The translations under genes were made by a program, and so were the position numbers. From DASQYE01 sp036389315 (GTDB lineage Bacteria; Acidobacteriota; Blastocatellia; Pyrinomonadales; Pyrinomonadaceae): DNA of 64,000 nt. Shown here piece by piece: positions 8,643-18,026 of the stretch. Location of the stretch: the NCBI GenBank assembly GCA_036389315.1, contig DASVQF010000039.1, positions 164,331 to 228,330 on the forward strand, read 5' to 3'. The notes beneath the pieces are model-generated. The model had not been told where the DNA came from, made no database searches, and saw only the letters and a list, made by a program, of their open reading frames with translations. How positions within the stretch are numbered: position 1 is the first letter of the stretch; each line of letters opens with the position of its first letter.

Positions 8643-10196
8643 TTATTGCGGCGGGTCTATGAGGCGGAAGCGTATGGTCTCCTGTTTCTGCTGCTCGCCC
8701 CTCAGCTTATCTGCGGTCGCAAAGCTTGACTGCGCGCGCTCCTTCTCGCCGAGCCGGGCGTAGACCAGGCCCAACTGGTAATGGGCCGTTCCATCTGCGG
8801 GCCGTAGCTCCACGGCCCGTTCCAGCTCGGTGCGGGCCGCAGCGTAATCTTTCAGCCGGGCGTGGGCCATCCCGAGCGCCGCGTGCGCCGCCGCGTGATT
8901 GGGCTCGGCCTTGATGACGCGCTCGAACCTTTGGATGGCCCCTGCGGCGTCGCCCTCGTTGTAGGCGATCATCCCCAGGTAATATTCGGCGTCCGGGTAA
9001 GGAGAGAGGGCGAGGCTCTGTTCCAGGGCCTTGCGCGCCTCGGCGTACTGCTTGACGCTGTAGAGCGTTGCGCCGAGCACATAATAGCCACGGCTGTCTT
9101 TGGGCCGCAGCTCTATGAAGCGTTTGAGGAGTTGCTCGGCCCGCGTAGCCTCGCCGTTCTGCAAGCGCGCGATGCCGAGGGCGTAAAGGTAGCCGGGCTC
9201 TGCGGGCTGCATGCGATGCAGGCGTTCGAGCGCCTGCAAGGCATCGTAGATCAGGTTCATGTTCAGCGCCGTCCAGCCGAAGTCGTAGAGCACCTGCGCC
9301 GAATCGGGAGCAAGCTTTCGGGCACGAACGAGGAAGGCGAGCGCCTTCTCCATCTCACCGCCCGCGCGCGCCACACGCGCTAAGGCCCTCAGGGTCTCCA
9401 CCTCGTCGGGCTTCAACTTGAGGGCCGCCGTGTAATAGTCTTCGGCGCGCGCCAATTCACCCTTCTGATAATAGCTCGTCCCCAGGTTGAAGAGGATAGG
9501 AAAGGAGTCGGGCGACTCTCTGCGGGCCGCTTCGAGCATCTCTATGGCTTCTGCCAACTGTCCGTGCCGGGCGAAAGAGGCTGCGAGCGCAGCCGTCTCT
9601 TCGGCCGAGAGCGCGCCGCTCGCGCGCAGCCGCGCGACGATTGAGCGCGCCTCCTCCGTGCGGCCCAGCCCCAGGTAGCATCTGGCGACCAGAGAGAGAT
9701 GCTCGGGCCCGAGGAGCGGGCGCGGAATCTTTGCCAGATATTCCAGGGCGCGCGCGTAGTCGCGTCGCTCCTCGTAAATCTCGGCGAGGTGATAGTTGAC
9801 TTCGGGGCGGTCTGGTTCCAGCTTGCCTGCTTCCGTATAGGCCCACAGCGCCCGCTCAGAGTTACGGCCTCCCAGGTAGAGTTGGCCCAGGTTCAGGTAA
9901 GCGCCCGTCAGCCTGGGCTCGGCTTCGAGCGCGCGCAGGAAGAGGCGCTCGGCCTCGCTCGTGCGCTTCTGCTCTGCGCGTATCACGCCCAGGAGGTTCA
10001 AGGCGTTGGCCTCGCGCGGCTCACGGCGCAGCAGCGCGTTCAGCTCGGCCTCGGCCCGCTCAAGCTGGCCGTCGCGAATCATCGCCGAGGCGCGCTCAAG
10101 GCGGTCGTAGCTCTGCCCCGTCTGCTGGGCCGAAGCTTTAAGCCCCGCGCAGAGAAGAATAGAGAGGAGAACGACAACTAAGCTGTATCGGGCCAT
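8643..10196 (-). CDS. Secreted TPR-repeat protein
   Basis: 517 residues with a signal peptide (MARYSLVVVLLSILLCAGLKASAQ) and roughly 13 tetratricopeptide repeats, such as AEAELNALLRREPREANALN and AEQLLKRFIELRPKDSRGYY. No enzyme domain is seen. It probably works as a periplasmic protein-binding scaffold. It is divergently transcribed from the CRTAC1 gene, with only 66 bp between the starts, and lies upstream of the TonB receptor on the same strand. It is similar in plan to the TPR protein at 2907-4562 and the two may be paralogues; the sequences are too repetitive to judge by eye. Confidence 0.88.
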   Translation of the reverse strand: MARYSLVVVLLSILLCAGLKASAQQTGQSYDRLERASAMIRDGQLERAEAELNALLRREPREANALNLLGVIRAEQKRTSEAERLFLRALEAEPRLTGAYLNLGQLYLGGRNSERALWAYTEAGKLEPDRPEVNYHLAEIYEERRDYARALEYLAKIPRPLLGPEHLSLVARCYLGLGRTEEARSIVARLRASGALSAEETAALAASFARHGQLAEAIEMLEAARRESPDSFPILFNLGTSYYQKGELARAEDYYTAALKLKPDEVETLRALARVARAGGEMEKALAFLVRARKLAPDSAQVLYDFGWTALNMNLIYDALQALERLHRMQPAEPGYLYALGIARLQNGEATRAEQLLKRFIELRPKDSRGYYVLGATLYSVKQYAEARKALEQSLALSPYPDAEYYLGMIAYNEGDAAGAIQRFERVIKAEPNHAAAHAALGMAHARLKDYAAARTELERAVELRPADGTAHYQLGLVYARLGEKERAQSSFATADKLRGEQQKQETIRFRLIDPPQ

Positions 10197-10262
10197 AGCT
10201 GATGAGCGGCGGTTGTCAGAAAGCCTGCCGTCTCGGGCGCTATGCTACACTAATTTCCGTTC

Positions 10263-11954
<1,692 letters not shown>

Positions 11955-12006
11955 CGCCTCGGCCTCAAAAGTGATTGGGCCAGCACGCATCAGAGGGGAA
12001 CCGTTT

Positions 12007-14055
12007 ATGAGAAGGACAGGGAAGCCGCAGCTCGCTTTGACCAGACTCTTCGCGCTGGCGTGCGCCGTGTGCCTCCTGGCGCAGGCTGCTCCGGCACAGA
12101 CCAGCACCATCACGGTTCAGGTGGACAGGCCCGGCGCAGCAGTTTCTCCGACCCTCTTCGGGCTCTTCTTCGAGGACATCAACTTCGGCGCAGACGGCGG
12201 TCTCTATCCGGAACGTGTGAAGAATCGCTCGTTCGAGTTTCCCGAGCCGCTCATGGGCTGGAAGAAGATCGAAAGTGATGGCGCGGGCGGCTCTGTCTCC
12301 GTGCTCGAAGAGAATCCGATCAACGCCAACAACTCGCATTACCTGCGCCTTGTGGCCGAGGGCCCCGGCAAGAGCGCGGGCTTGAGTAACGAAGGCTTTC
12401 GCGGAATGGGCCTGGAGAAGGGCGCGGCCTACACTTTCTCCGTCTACGCGCGTCTTCGGGAGGAAGCGCACCGTGAGGGAGATGCTCGGCGCGTCGAGCG
12501 CGGGGCCGTCCGGCTGCTCGTCAGGTTGAAGGACGCAGCCGGGCGCGAGCTGGGCAGGGCTACGCTCGGCGGCTTCACTTCCGAGTGGAAGAAGCACACC
12601 CTGGTCATTCGTCCCACGGCCACCAGCCTTAAGGCTCATCTCGACGTGTTGGCCGAAGGGCGCGGAACGCTGGATGTGGACATGGTCTCGCTCTTTCCGA
12701 AGGGCACGTACAGGAATCGTGAGAACGGCTTGCGCGCCGATCTGGTGCAACTCCTGAAGGAGATGAAGCCGGGGTTCCTGCGCTTTCCCGGCGGCTGCAT
12801 AGTCGAAGGCCGCGACCTGGATAATCGTTACCAGTGGGAGACGACCATCGGAGACATCACCGACCGGCGGCTCATCATGAATCGCTGGAACGTCGAGTTC
12901 AAGCACAAGCCCGCGCCCGATTATTACCAGTCCTTCGGTCTAGGCTTCTATGAATATTTTCAGTTGGCCGAAGATCTCGGCGCAGAGCCGCTGCCCATTC
13001 TCAATTGCGGCATGGCCTGCCAGTTCAATTCTAAGGAGCTTGCTCCACTAGACCAGCTAGACTCTTACATACAGGACGCCCTAGACCTGATCGCCTTCGC
13101 CAACGATCCCGTCACGACCACCTGGGGACGCCGCCGCGCTGAGCTTGGACACCCGCGCCCCTTCAACCTGAAGATGATCGGCGTCGGAAATGAGCAGTGG
13201 GGCCAGCAGTACATTGATCGCTACAAGATATTCGCCAGGGCCCTGAAGGAGAAGCATCCGGAGATTGCTCTGGTCTCGACCGCCGGGCCTGACCCGGACG
13301 GGCAGAGGTTCGACTTCGCCTGGGCCAACCTGCGCCAGTTGAACGCAGACATCATAGACGAGCATTACTACCGGCCCCCCGGCTGGTTTCTCTCCAACGT
13401 CAATCGCTACGACTCATACTCGCGCACGGGCCCGAAGGTCTTCGCGGGCGAATACGCCGCACAGAGCGCAGGCATAGCCAAGCCGACGAATCGTAATAAC
13501 TGGGAGTGCGCCCTGGCCGAGGCGGCCTTCATGACCGGCCTTGAGCGCAACTCGGACGTGGTCGTGATGGCTTCCTATGCGCCGCTCCTGGCCCACGTCG
13601 ACGCCTGGCAGTGGACGCCTGACCTGATCTGGTTCGATAACCTGCGCTCGTACGGGACGCCCAATTACTATGTGCAGAAGATGTTCAGCTCGAACCTGGG
13701 GACGACTATCCTGCCGGTGCTCTTGAACGGGCAGGCGAAGAACGGGCAGGACAATCTCTTCGCCAGCGCCACTCTCGATAAGCCCACGGGCGAGGTTGTG
13801 CTGAAGGTCGTCAACGCCACGCCGTCGCCAAAAGAGACGCGCATCAACCTGGCCGGAGCCGTCGGCGTCAAGAGGAGCGGCAGGGCTTTCGTCCTCTCAA
13901 GCTCAGACCTCAAAGCCGAGAACAGCTTCGAGCAGCCCTTCAGGGTCGCGCCCGTCGAACGGCGGCTCGCTATCGCTGCGGGCGAATTCTCCTACACGTT
14001 CGCTCCCAACTCGCTGACAGTCCTGCGCACGGGCGGCAGAGGCAAGGCCAGATGA
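12007..14055 (+). CDS. Alpha-L-arabinofuranosidase, GH51, Sec-exported
   Basis: Releases terminal L-arabinofuranose from arabinan, arabinoxylan or arabinogalactan side chains. The ATG at 12007 is preferred because AGAGGGG precedes it and it begins the signal peptide (LTRLFALACAVCLLAQAAPAQ); the frame is open from 11971. The mature protein has the GH51 hallmarks: LFGLFFEDINFGADGGLYPE at the N-terminus, an inserted beta-sandwich (carbohydrate-binding-like, about 90-230), RFPGGCIVEG, the acid/base Glu in GVGNEQWG (about residue 396) and the nucleophile Glu in FAGEYAA (about 482), then a C-terminal beta domain. At 682 residues it resembles the extracellular GH51 subgroup. It follows the CRTAC1 gene by 52 bp. 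Confidence 0.92.
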   Translation: MRRTGKPQLALTRLFALACAVCLLAQAAPAQTSTITVQVDRPGAAVSPTLFGLFFEDINFGADGGLYPERVKNRSFEFPEPLMGWKKIESDGAGGSVSVLEENPINANNSHYLRLVAEGPGKSAGLSNEGFRGMGLEKGAAYTFSVYARLREEAHREGDARRVERGAVRLLVRLKDAAGRELGRATLGGFTSEWKKHTLVIRPTATSLKAHLDVLAEGRGTLDVDMVSLFPKGTYRNRENGLRADLVQLLKEMKPGFLRFPGGCIVEGRDLDNRYQWETTIGDITDRRLIMNRWNVEFKHKPAPDYYQSFGLGFYEYFQLAEDLGAEPLPILNCGMACQFNSKELAPLDQLDSYIQDALDLIAFANDPVTTTWGRRRAELGHPRPFNLKMIGVGNEQWGQQYIDRYKIFARALKEKHPEIALVSTAGPDPDGQRFDFAWANLRQLNADIIDEHYYRPPGWFLSNVNRYDSYSRTGPKVFAGEYAAQSAGIAKPTNRNNWECALAEAAFMTGLERNSDVVVMASYAPLLAHVDAWQWTPDLIWFDNLRSYGTPNYYVQKMFSSNLGTTILPVLLNGQAKNGQDNLFASATLDKPTGEVVLKVVNATPSPKETRINLAGAVGVKRSGRAFVLSSSDLKAENSFEQPFRVAPVERRLAIAAGEFSYTFAPNSLTVLRTGGRGKAR

Positions 14056-14073
14056 GGGCTTCGGGGAAAATTC

Positions 14074-14103
14074 TTGACAGATGCTCGTTTTGGGTTTTAT
14101 ATA
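14074..14103 (+). promoter_or_regulatory. Promoter of the sugar operon
   Basis: TTGACA at 14074-14079 and TATATA at 14098-14103 (18-bp spacer; TTATAT one base earlier gives 17). It lies in the 188-bp gap before the second GH51 gene, so transcription of that operon probably starts near 14110. Confidence 0.65.
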
Positions 14104-14118
14104 GGCATCCCAAGCATT

Positions 14119-14133
14119 TTATTTCTGAAATAA
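14119..14133. promoter_or_regulatory. Palindromic operator candidate
   Basis: Perfect palindrome TTATTTC-T-GAAATAA located about 9 bp after the predicted transcription start. A second small hairpin (TGAAGCT/AGCTTCA, 14145-14163) follows in the leader. A repressor site for a sugar-responsive regulator is plausible; no regulator gene is visible in this window. Confidence 0.45.
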
Positions 14134-14243
14134 CTTAAGGCGCGTGAAGCTTCGTGAGCTTCAGTGGAGATTTACGTGCGTGCGCCGAGGCCCCGGAGCA
14201 CCTTCCCCCCTTTGAATAATGCGCGAAGGTAAGTTCGAGACAG

Positions 14244-15911
14244 ATGGGATCAATCGGACGACGAGAGTTTGTGGCCGGGTCTTTACTGGGAAGCGCGGCC
14301 TTGTTGACGGCCAATCTTCTGCCGCGCGCGGGCCGGGCCGCAGCCGCCACGGACACGCGCGTTGAAGTCCTCATCGAAGAGCCCATCGGCACAATCTCGC
14401 CACACATCTACGGCCATTTCACGGAACACCTGGGCGGCGTCGTCTACGACGGTATCTGGGTCGGAGAGGGCTCGAAAGTACCCAACATAAGGGGCATTCG
14501 CGCGGCGCTAGTCGAAGGCATGCAGCGCATCAAGGCTCCCGTCATTCGTTGGCCCGGAGGCTGCTTCGCAGACAGCTATAACTGGCGCGACGGCATTGGG
14601 CCCAGGGACAAGCGGCCGCGCCGCACTAACTTCTGGGTGGACGCACCCGAATGGCCCAAGGGTGTGACGGACGGCCCCTGGAAATACGACACAAACCATT
14701 TCGGGACTAACGAGTTCGCGCGCTTCTGCAAGCTGACGGGAGCAGAGCCCTACTTTGCAGCCAACCTCCGCAGCCTTCCGGCCAAAGAGACTTACGAGTG
14801 GGTGGAGTATTGCAACGCGCCTGCGGGCAGCACAAGCCTGGCGGACTTGCGCGCGGCGGGCGGCGAGCGCGAGCCCTTCCGTGTACGCTTCTGGGGAATC
14901 GGAAACGAGTCGTGGGGCTGCGGCGGGAATCTCACGCCCGAAGAGTATGCTATGGAGTTCAAGCGGTTCACGGCCTGGCTCCCGCGCTACGGAGTTGAGC
15001 TGGCGCTGATCGGCTCCGGGCCCAACGGCGCGGACTACGAATGGACGCGCCGCTTCTTTGCGAAGCTGGCGGAAAAGGGTTTGGGCTCATTGTGGGGCTG
15101 GGGGATGCACAACTATTCCTGGAACCTGAGCCGTGGGCAGACGACCGATTGGTTCCAGGGTAAAGGCGACGGCCTGCGCTTCGACACGGAAGAGTGGTAC
15201 GAGCTGTTCAGGCAGGGCGACACTATGGAGCCGCTCATCCGCCGTCACTGGGAGACGATGGGCGAGATTGACCGTCGGCATCGCGTCAAGCTCATCGTGG
15301 ACGAGTGGGGAGCATGGTACAAGCCTGGAACGGAGGCACATCCGACTCACCTGTTGGGCCAGGCTTCGACGCTGAGGGATGCGCTGCTCGCGGGCCTTTC
15401 GCTCGACACCTTCAATCGTCACGCCGACAAAGTCATCATGGCCAATGTCGCGCAGCTCATCAACTGCCTGCACGCGCTCTTCATCGCGCATGAAGAGAAA
15501 TTCGTCTTGACGCCGACCTTTCACGTCTTCGAGATGTACGTGCCGCACCAGGGCGCGCAGGGCTTACGCACGATCTTTTCGGCCCCGGCCATCACTTACA
15601 CGCGGCTGGGCAAGGCAGCCTCTTTCTGGGGATTGCAGGGCTCGGCTTCGCTGCGCGAGCGGGAGCTGGTCATCACGGCCGTCAATCCTCATGTGAGCGA
15701 GGCGAGGGAGGCGGAGATCGTCGTTCATGGGGCGAGCGTGAGAGGGGGCCGCGCCAGGGTCATAACCTCCGGCGACATACATGCTCATAACAGTTTCGAG
15801 GAGCCGCGCGCCCTTGAGCCGAAGGATGCGGAGGTCAGCGTTCAAGGCCGAGGGGCGGTCTTTCGTTTTCCACCGGCTTCGGTCGCGCGCCTTCAATTGA
15901 CGCTCGCGTGA
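14244..15911 (+). CDS. Alpha-N-arabinofuranosidase, GH51, Tat-exported
   Basis: 555 residues, the shorter AbfA-like type of GH51 with a TIM barrel and C-terminal beta domain: ISPHIYGHFTEHLGG, VIRWPGGCFADSYNWRDGIG, the acid/base Glu in GIGNESWGCGG (about residue 222) and the nucleophile Glu in IVDEWGAWYKPG (about 354). AbfA-type enzymes are usually cytoplasmic, but this one begins GRREFVAGSLLGSAALL...AGRAAAA, a twin-arginine signal, so it is probably folded in the cytoplasm and exported. It is the first gene of a plus-strand operon that continues through galT, phosphatase, kinase, galE and an ABC importer. It differs strongly from the upstream GH51, so the two are not a recent duplication. Confidence 0.92.
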   Translation: MGSIGRREFVAGSLLGSAALLTANLLPRAGRAAAATDTRVEVLIEEPIGTISPHIYGHFTEHLGGVVYDGIWVGEGSKVPNIRGIRAALVEGMQRIKAPVIRWPGGCFADSYNWRDGIGPRDKRPRRTNFWVDAPEWPKGVTDGPWKYDTNHFGTNEFARFCKLTGAEPYFAANLRSLPAKETYEWVEYCNAPAGSTSLADLRAAGGEREPFRVRFWGIGNESWGCGGNLTPEEYAMEFKRFTAWLPRYGVELALIGSGPNGADYEWTRRFFAKLAEKGLGSLWGWGMHNYSWNLSRGQTTDWFQGKGDGLRFDTEEWYELFRQGDTMEPLIRRHWETMGEIDRRHRVKLIVDEWGAWYKPGTEAHPTHLLGQASTLRDALLAGLSLDTFNRHADKVIMANVAQLINCLHALFIAHEEKFVLTPTFHVFEMYVPHQGAQGLRTIFSAPAITYTRLGKAASFWGLQGSASLRERELVITAVNPHVSEAREAEIVVHGASVRGGRARVITSGDIHAHNSFEEPRALEPKDAEVSVQGRGAVFRFPPASVARLQLTLA

Positions 15912-15946
15912 CGCTTGAACTCTCAAGAGGGAAGGTTTCGATTGCT

Positions 15947-16990
15947 ATGGCCTGGGAAGAGCGCTGGCATCCTTTGCGCGAGGAATGGGTGATCGTCGCG
16001 GCACACCGTCAGGATCGGCCGTGGAGCGGCGGTACGGTCGAGCATGAAGAGGAAGTGCTGCCCGAGTACGTCTCGGACTGCTACCTCTGCCCCGGCAATC
16101 GCAGGGTCAGCGGCAAGGTCAACCCTCAGTACACAGAGACCTTCGTCTTCGACAACGATCATCCGAGCGTCTCTATGGACGCGCCCGCCGCCCTGCCCCC
16201 ACCGACCGGCATCTATCGCAACCGGCCAGCTCGCGGCATAGCGCGCGTAGTCTGCTACAGCCCCAGGCACAACCTCACGCTGGGCGAGCTTGAGAGGGAA
16301 GGTATTGAGAGGCTCCTGCGCGTCTGGCAGGAGCAGTACACAGACCTCGGCTCTCGGCCCGAAATCGCGCACGTCCTCATCTTCGAGAACAAGGGCGAGG
16401 CCGTCGGAGTCTCCAACCCGCACCCGCATTGCCAGATTTACGCCAACAACTTCATCTTCAAGACCATCGAAACGGAAGCGCGCGTCGGCCAGCGCCATTT
16501 GACAGAAACGGGCCGCGTGCTCTTTCAGGATATTCTCGCCGCCGAAAAGCAGGACGAGCGACGCATCATCTGCGAGAACGATTCGGCCATAGCCTTCCTG
16601 CCCTACTTCGCGCGCTACGCCTACGAGGTCTTCGTCGCGCCCAAAGAGACGCACCCGAGCATCGCCGCGCTTTCCCGTGCCGAGGTGCGAGACTTCGCAG
16701 ATATACTCAAGCGCGTGCTCGTCAAGTTCGATAACCTGTGGCAGATGCCTTTCCCCTACGTGATGCCCCTGCACCAGGCTCCTACGGACGGCGGCGACTA
16801 CTCGGGCTTCCACTTTCACATAGAGTTTCACCCGCCGCTCCGGAAGCCAAACCTGCTGAAGTACCTGGCCGGGCCTGAGATCGGCGGCGGCAACTTTCTC
16901 TCGGACACTTCGCCGCAGGAGAAGGCCGCAGAGCTGCGCGCTCAGCCCAGTGTTCACTACAAGCACACGGCCGAGCAGGGGAGGAGCTGA
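15947..16990 (+). CDS. galT: Galactose-1-phosphate uridylyltransferase family protein
   Basis: Swaps UMP between UDP-glucose and a sugar 1-phosphate (galactose-1-P in the classic Leloir pathway). 348 residues from the ATG at 15947, which follows AGAGGGAAGG; an alternative GTG at 15908 overlaps the previous stop. Family marks: the metal-site CxxC in DCYLCPGN, the nucleophilic His in NPHPHCQIYA (about residue 161, usually HPHGQ), and HFHIEFHPP near the C-terminus. The final bases overlap the next gene as TGATG, implying translational coupling. Beside an ARA1-like kinase the substrate may be L-arabinose 1-phosphate rather than galactose 1-phosphate; that is inference. Confidence 0.92.
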   Translation: MAWEERWHPLREEWVIVAAHRQDRPWSGGTVEHEEEVLPEYVSDCYLCPGNRRVSGKVNPQYTETFVFDNDHPSVSMDAPAALPPPTGIYRNRPARGIARVVCYSPRHNLTLGELEREGIERLLRVWQEQYTDLGSRPEIAHVLIFENKGEAVGVSNPHPHCQIYANNFIFKTIETEARVGQRHLTETGRVLFQDILAAEKQDERRIICENDSAIAFLPYFARYAYEVFVAPKETHPSIAALSRAEVRDFADILKRVLVKFDNLWQMPFPYVMPLHQAPTDGGDYSGFHFHIEFHPPLRKPNLLKYLAGPEIGGGNFLSDTSPQEKAAELRAQPSVHYKHTAEQGRS

Positions 16991-18018
16991 TGGCGGACAC
17001 GCGCGAGCTGCTTGGGCCCATCCGCCGCCTTCATGCTTCGATCAGCGCGGCCGTCGTCGAGGCTTGCGAGAGCGCCACGCAGGACGAGTTGTCCGAGGTG
17101 GTCAAGGAGGAAGAGGGCGACACGATCTTCGCCGTCGACCGCGTGAGCGAAGAGCTGCTCGTCGAGTTCTTTGAAAAAGAGATTGCTCCCAGCTCTCCGC
17201 TCCTCCTCATCGCTGAAGGCTTGGAGGGCGGGCAGGTGATGCTCCCGCGCGGGCGCTCGCAGTCCGAAGCCGTCTGGCGCATCATCTTTGACCCGATAGA
17301 CGGCACACGCTGCGTGATGTACCAGAAGCGTAGCGCCTGGATACTGACGGGCGTCGCCAGGAATCTCGGGCCCGAGACAGGCTTGCAGGACATAGAGCTT
17401 GCGGTGCAGACCGAAATCCCGCTCGTCAAGCAGCACTTGGCGGACGCTCTCTGGGCCTTTCGGGGCGAGGGCGCGCAGGCCGAGCGGGTAAATCGCTTGA
17501 CAGGCGAGCGCACTTCCTTCAATCTGCAACCTTCGCGAGCGCAGACAGTGCTTCAAGGCTACGCCATGCTGGCGCGCTTCTTTCCGGGAGCGCGCGATGT
17601 GCTGGCCGAGATGGATGAAGAGATCATGAGGGCTGCATTGGGGCCGACGCCTGCGGGCAAGGCGCTCTGCTTCGAGGATCAATACACCTCTTCGGGCGGC
17701 CAGCTCTACGAGTTGATGTGTGGGCATGATCGTTTCGTCGCAGACCTGCGCGCGCTCTTGGGCCCCGTGATGCGAGAGCGCGGTCTGCCGCTCGGTCTCT
17801 GCTGTCATCCATATGATTTGTGCACGGAGCTGATCGCGCGCGAGCTGGGCGTCATCGTCACGGACGTAAGGGGCGGCCCCCTGCGTGCGCGCCTCGCCGT
17901 CGAGCCGGACGTGGCCTGGGCCGGGTACGCCAACCCGCACGTGCGCGCGCAGATCGAGCCGCTCTTGCACGAGGCGCTAGGCAAGCGCGGATTGTTGGGC
18001 CAATCGAGCAGGGGTTAA
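16990..18018 (+). CDS. Inositol-monophosphatase-like sugar phosphatase
   Basis: 342 residues. The metal-binding core of the IMPase/FBPase superfamily is visible: ESATQDELSEVVKEEEGDTIFAVDRVSEE-type N-terminal helix region, the acidic LIAEG, and WRIIFDPIDGTRC with DPIDGT at about 101-106, which binds two of the magnesium ions. The C-terminal Asp of the family (W-D-x-A) is not obvious, and the protein is longer than typical IMPases. It starts on the last base of the galT stop, with GGAGG five bases before the ATG, and ends 8 bp before the kinase. This tight placement argues for a step in the same pathway, for example hydrolysis of a sugar 1-phosphate. The exact substrate is unknown. Confidence 0.75.
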   Translation: MADTRELLGPIRRLHASISAAVVEACESATQDELSEVVKEEEGDTIFAVDRVSEELLVEFFEKEIAPSSPLLLIAEGLEGGQVMLPRGRSQSEAVWRIIFDPIDGTRCVMYQKRSAWILTGVARNLGPETGLQDIELAVQTEIPLVKQHLADALWAFRGEGAQAERVNRLTGERTSFNLQPSRAQTVLQGYAMLARFFPGARDVLAEMDEEIMRAALGPTPAGKALCFEDQYTSSGGQLYELMCGHDRFVADLRALLGPVMRERGLPLGLCCHPYDLCTELIARELGVIVTDVRGGPLRARLAVEPDVAWAGYANPHVRAQIEPLLHEALGKRGLLGQSSRG

Positions 18019-18026
18019 CAGCAGCC

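Noticed and set aside
10213..10251. Promoter for the CRTAC1 gene (TTGTCA and TATGCT)
   Set aside because: Spacing between the boxes is 22 bp or more, outside the normal range.
17820..18026. N-terminal extension of the sugar kinase inside the phosphatase gene
   Set aside because: The frame is open, but the residues look like out-of-frame GC-rich sequence and the family begins near the ATG at 18027.
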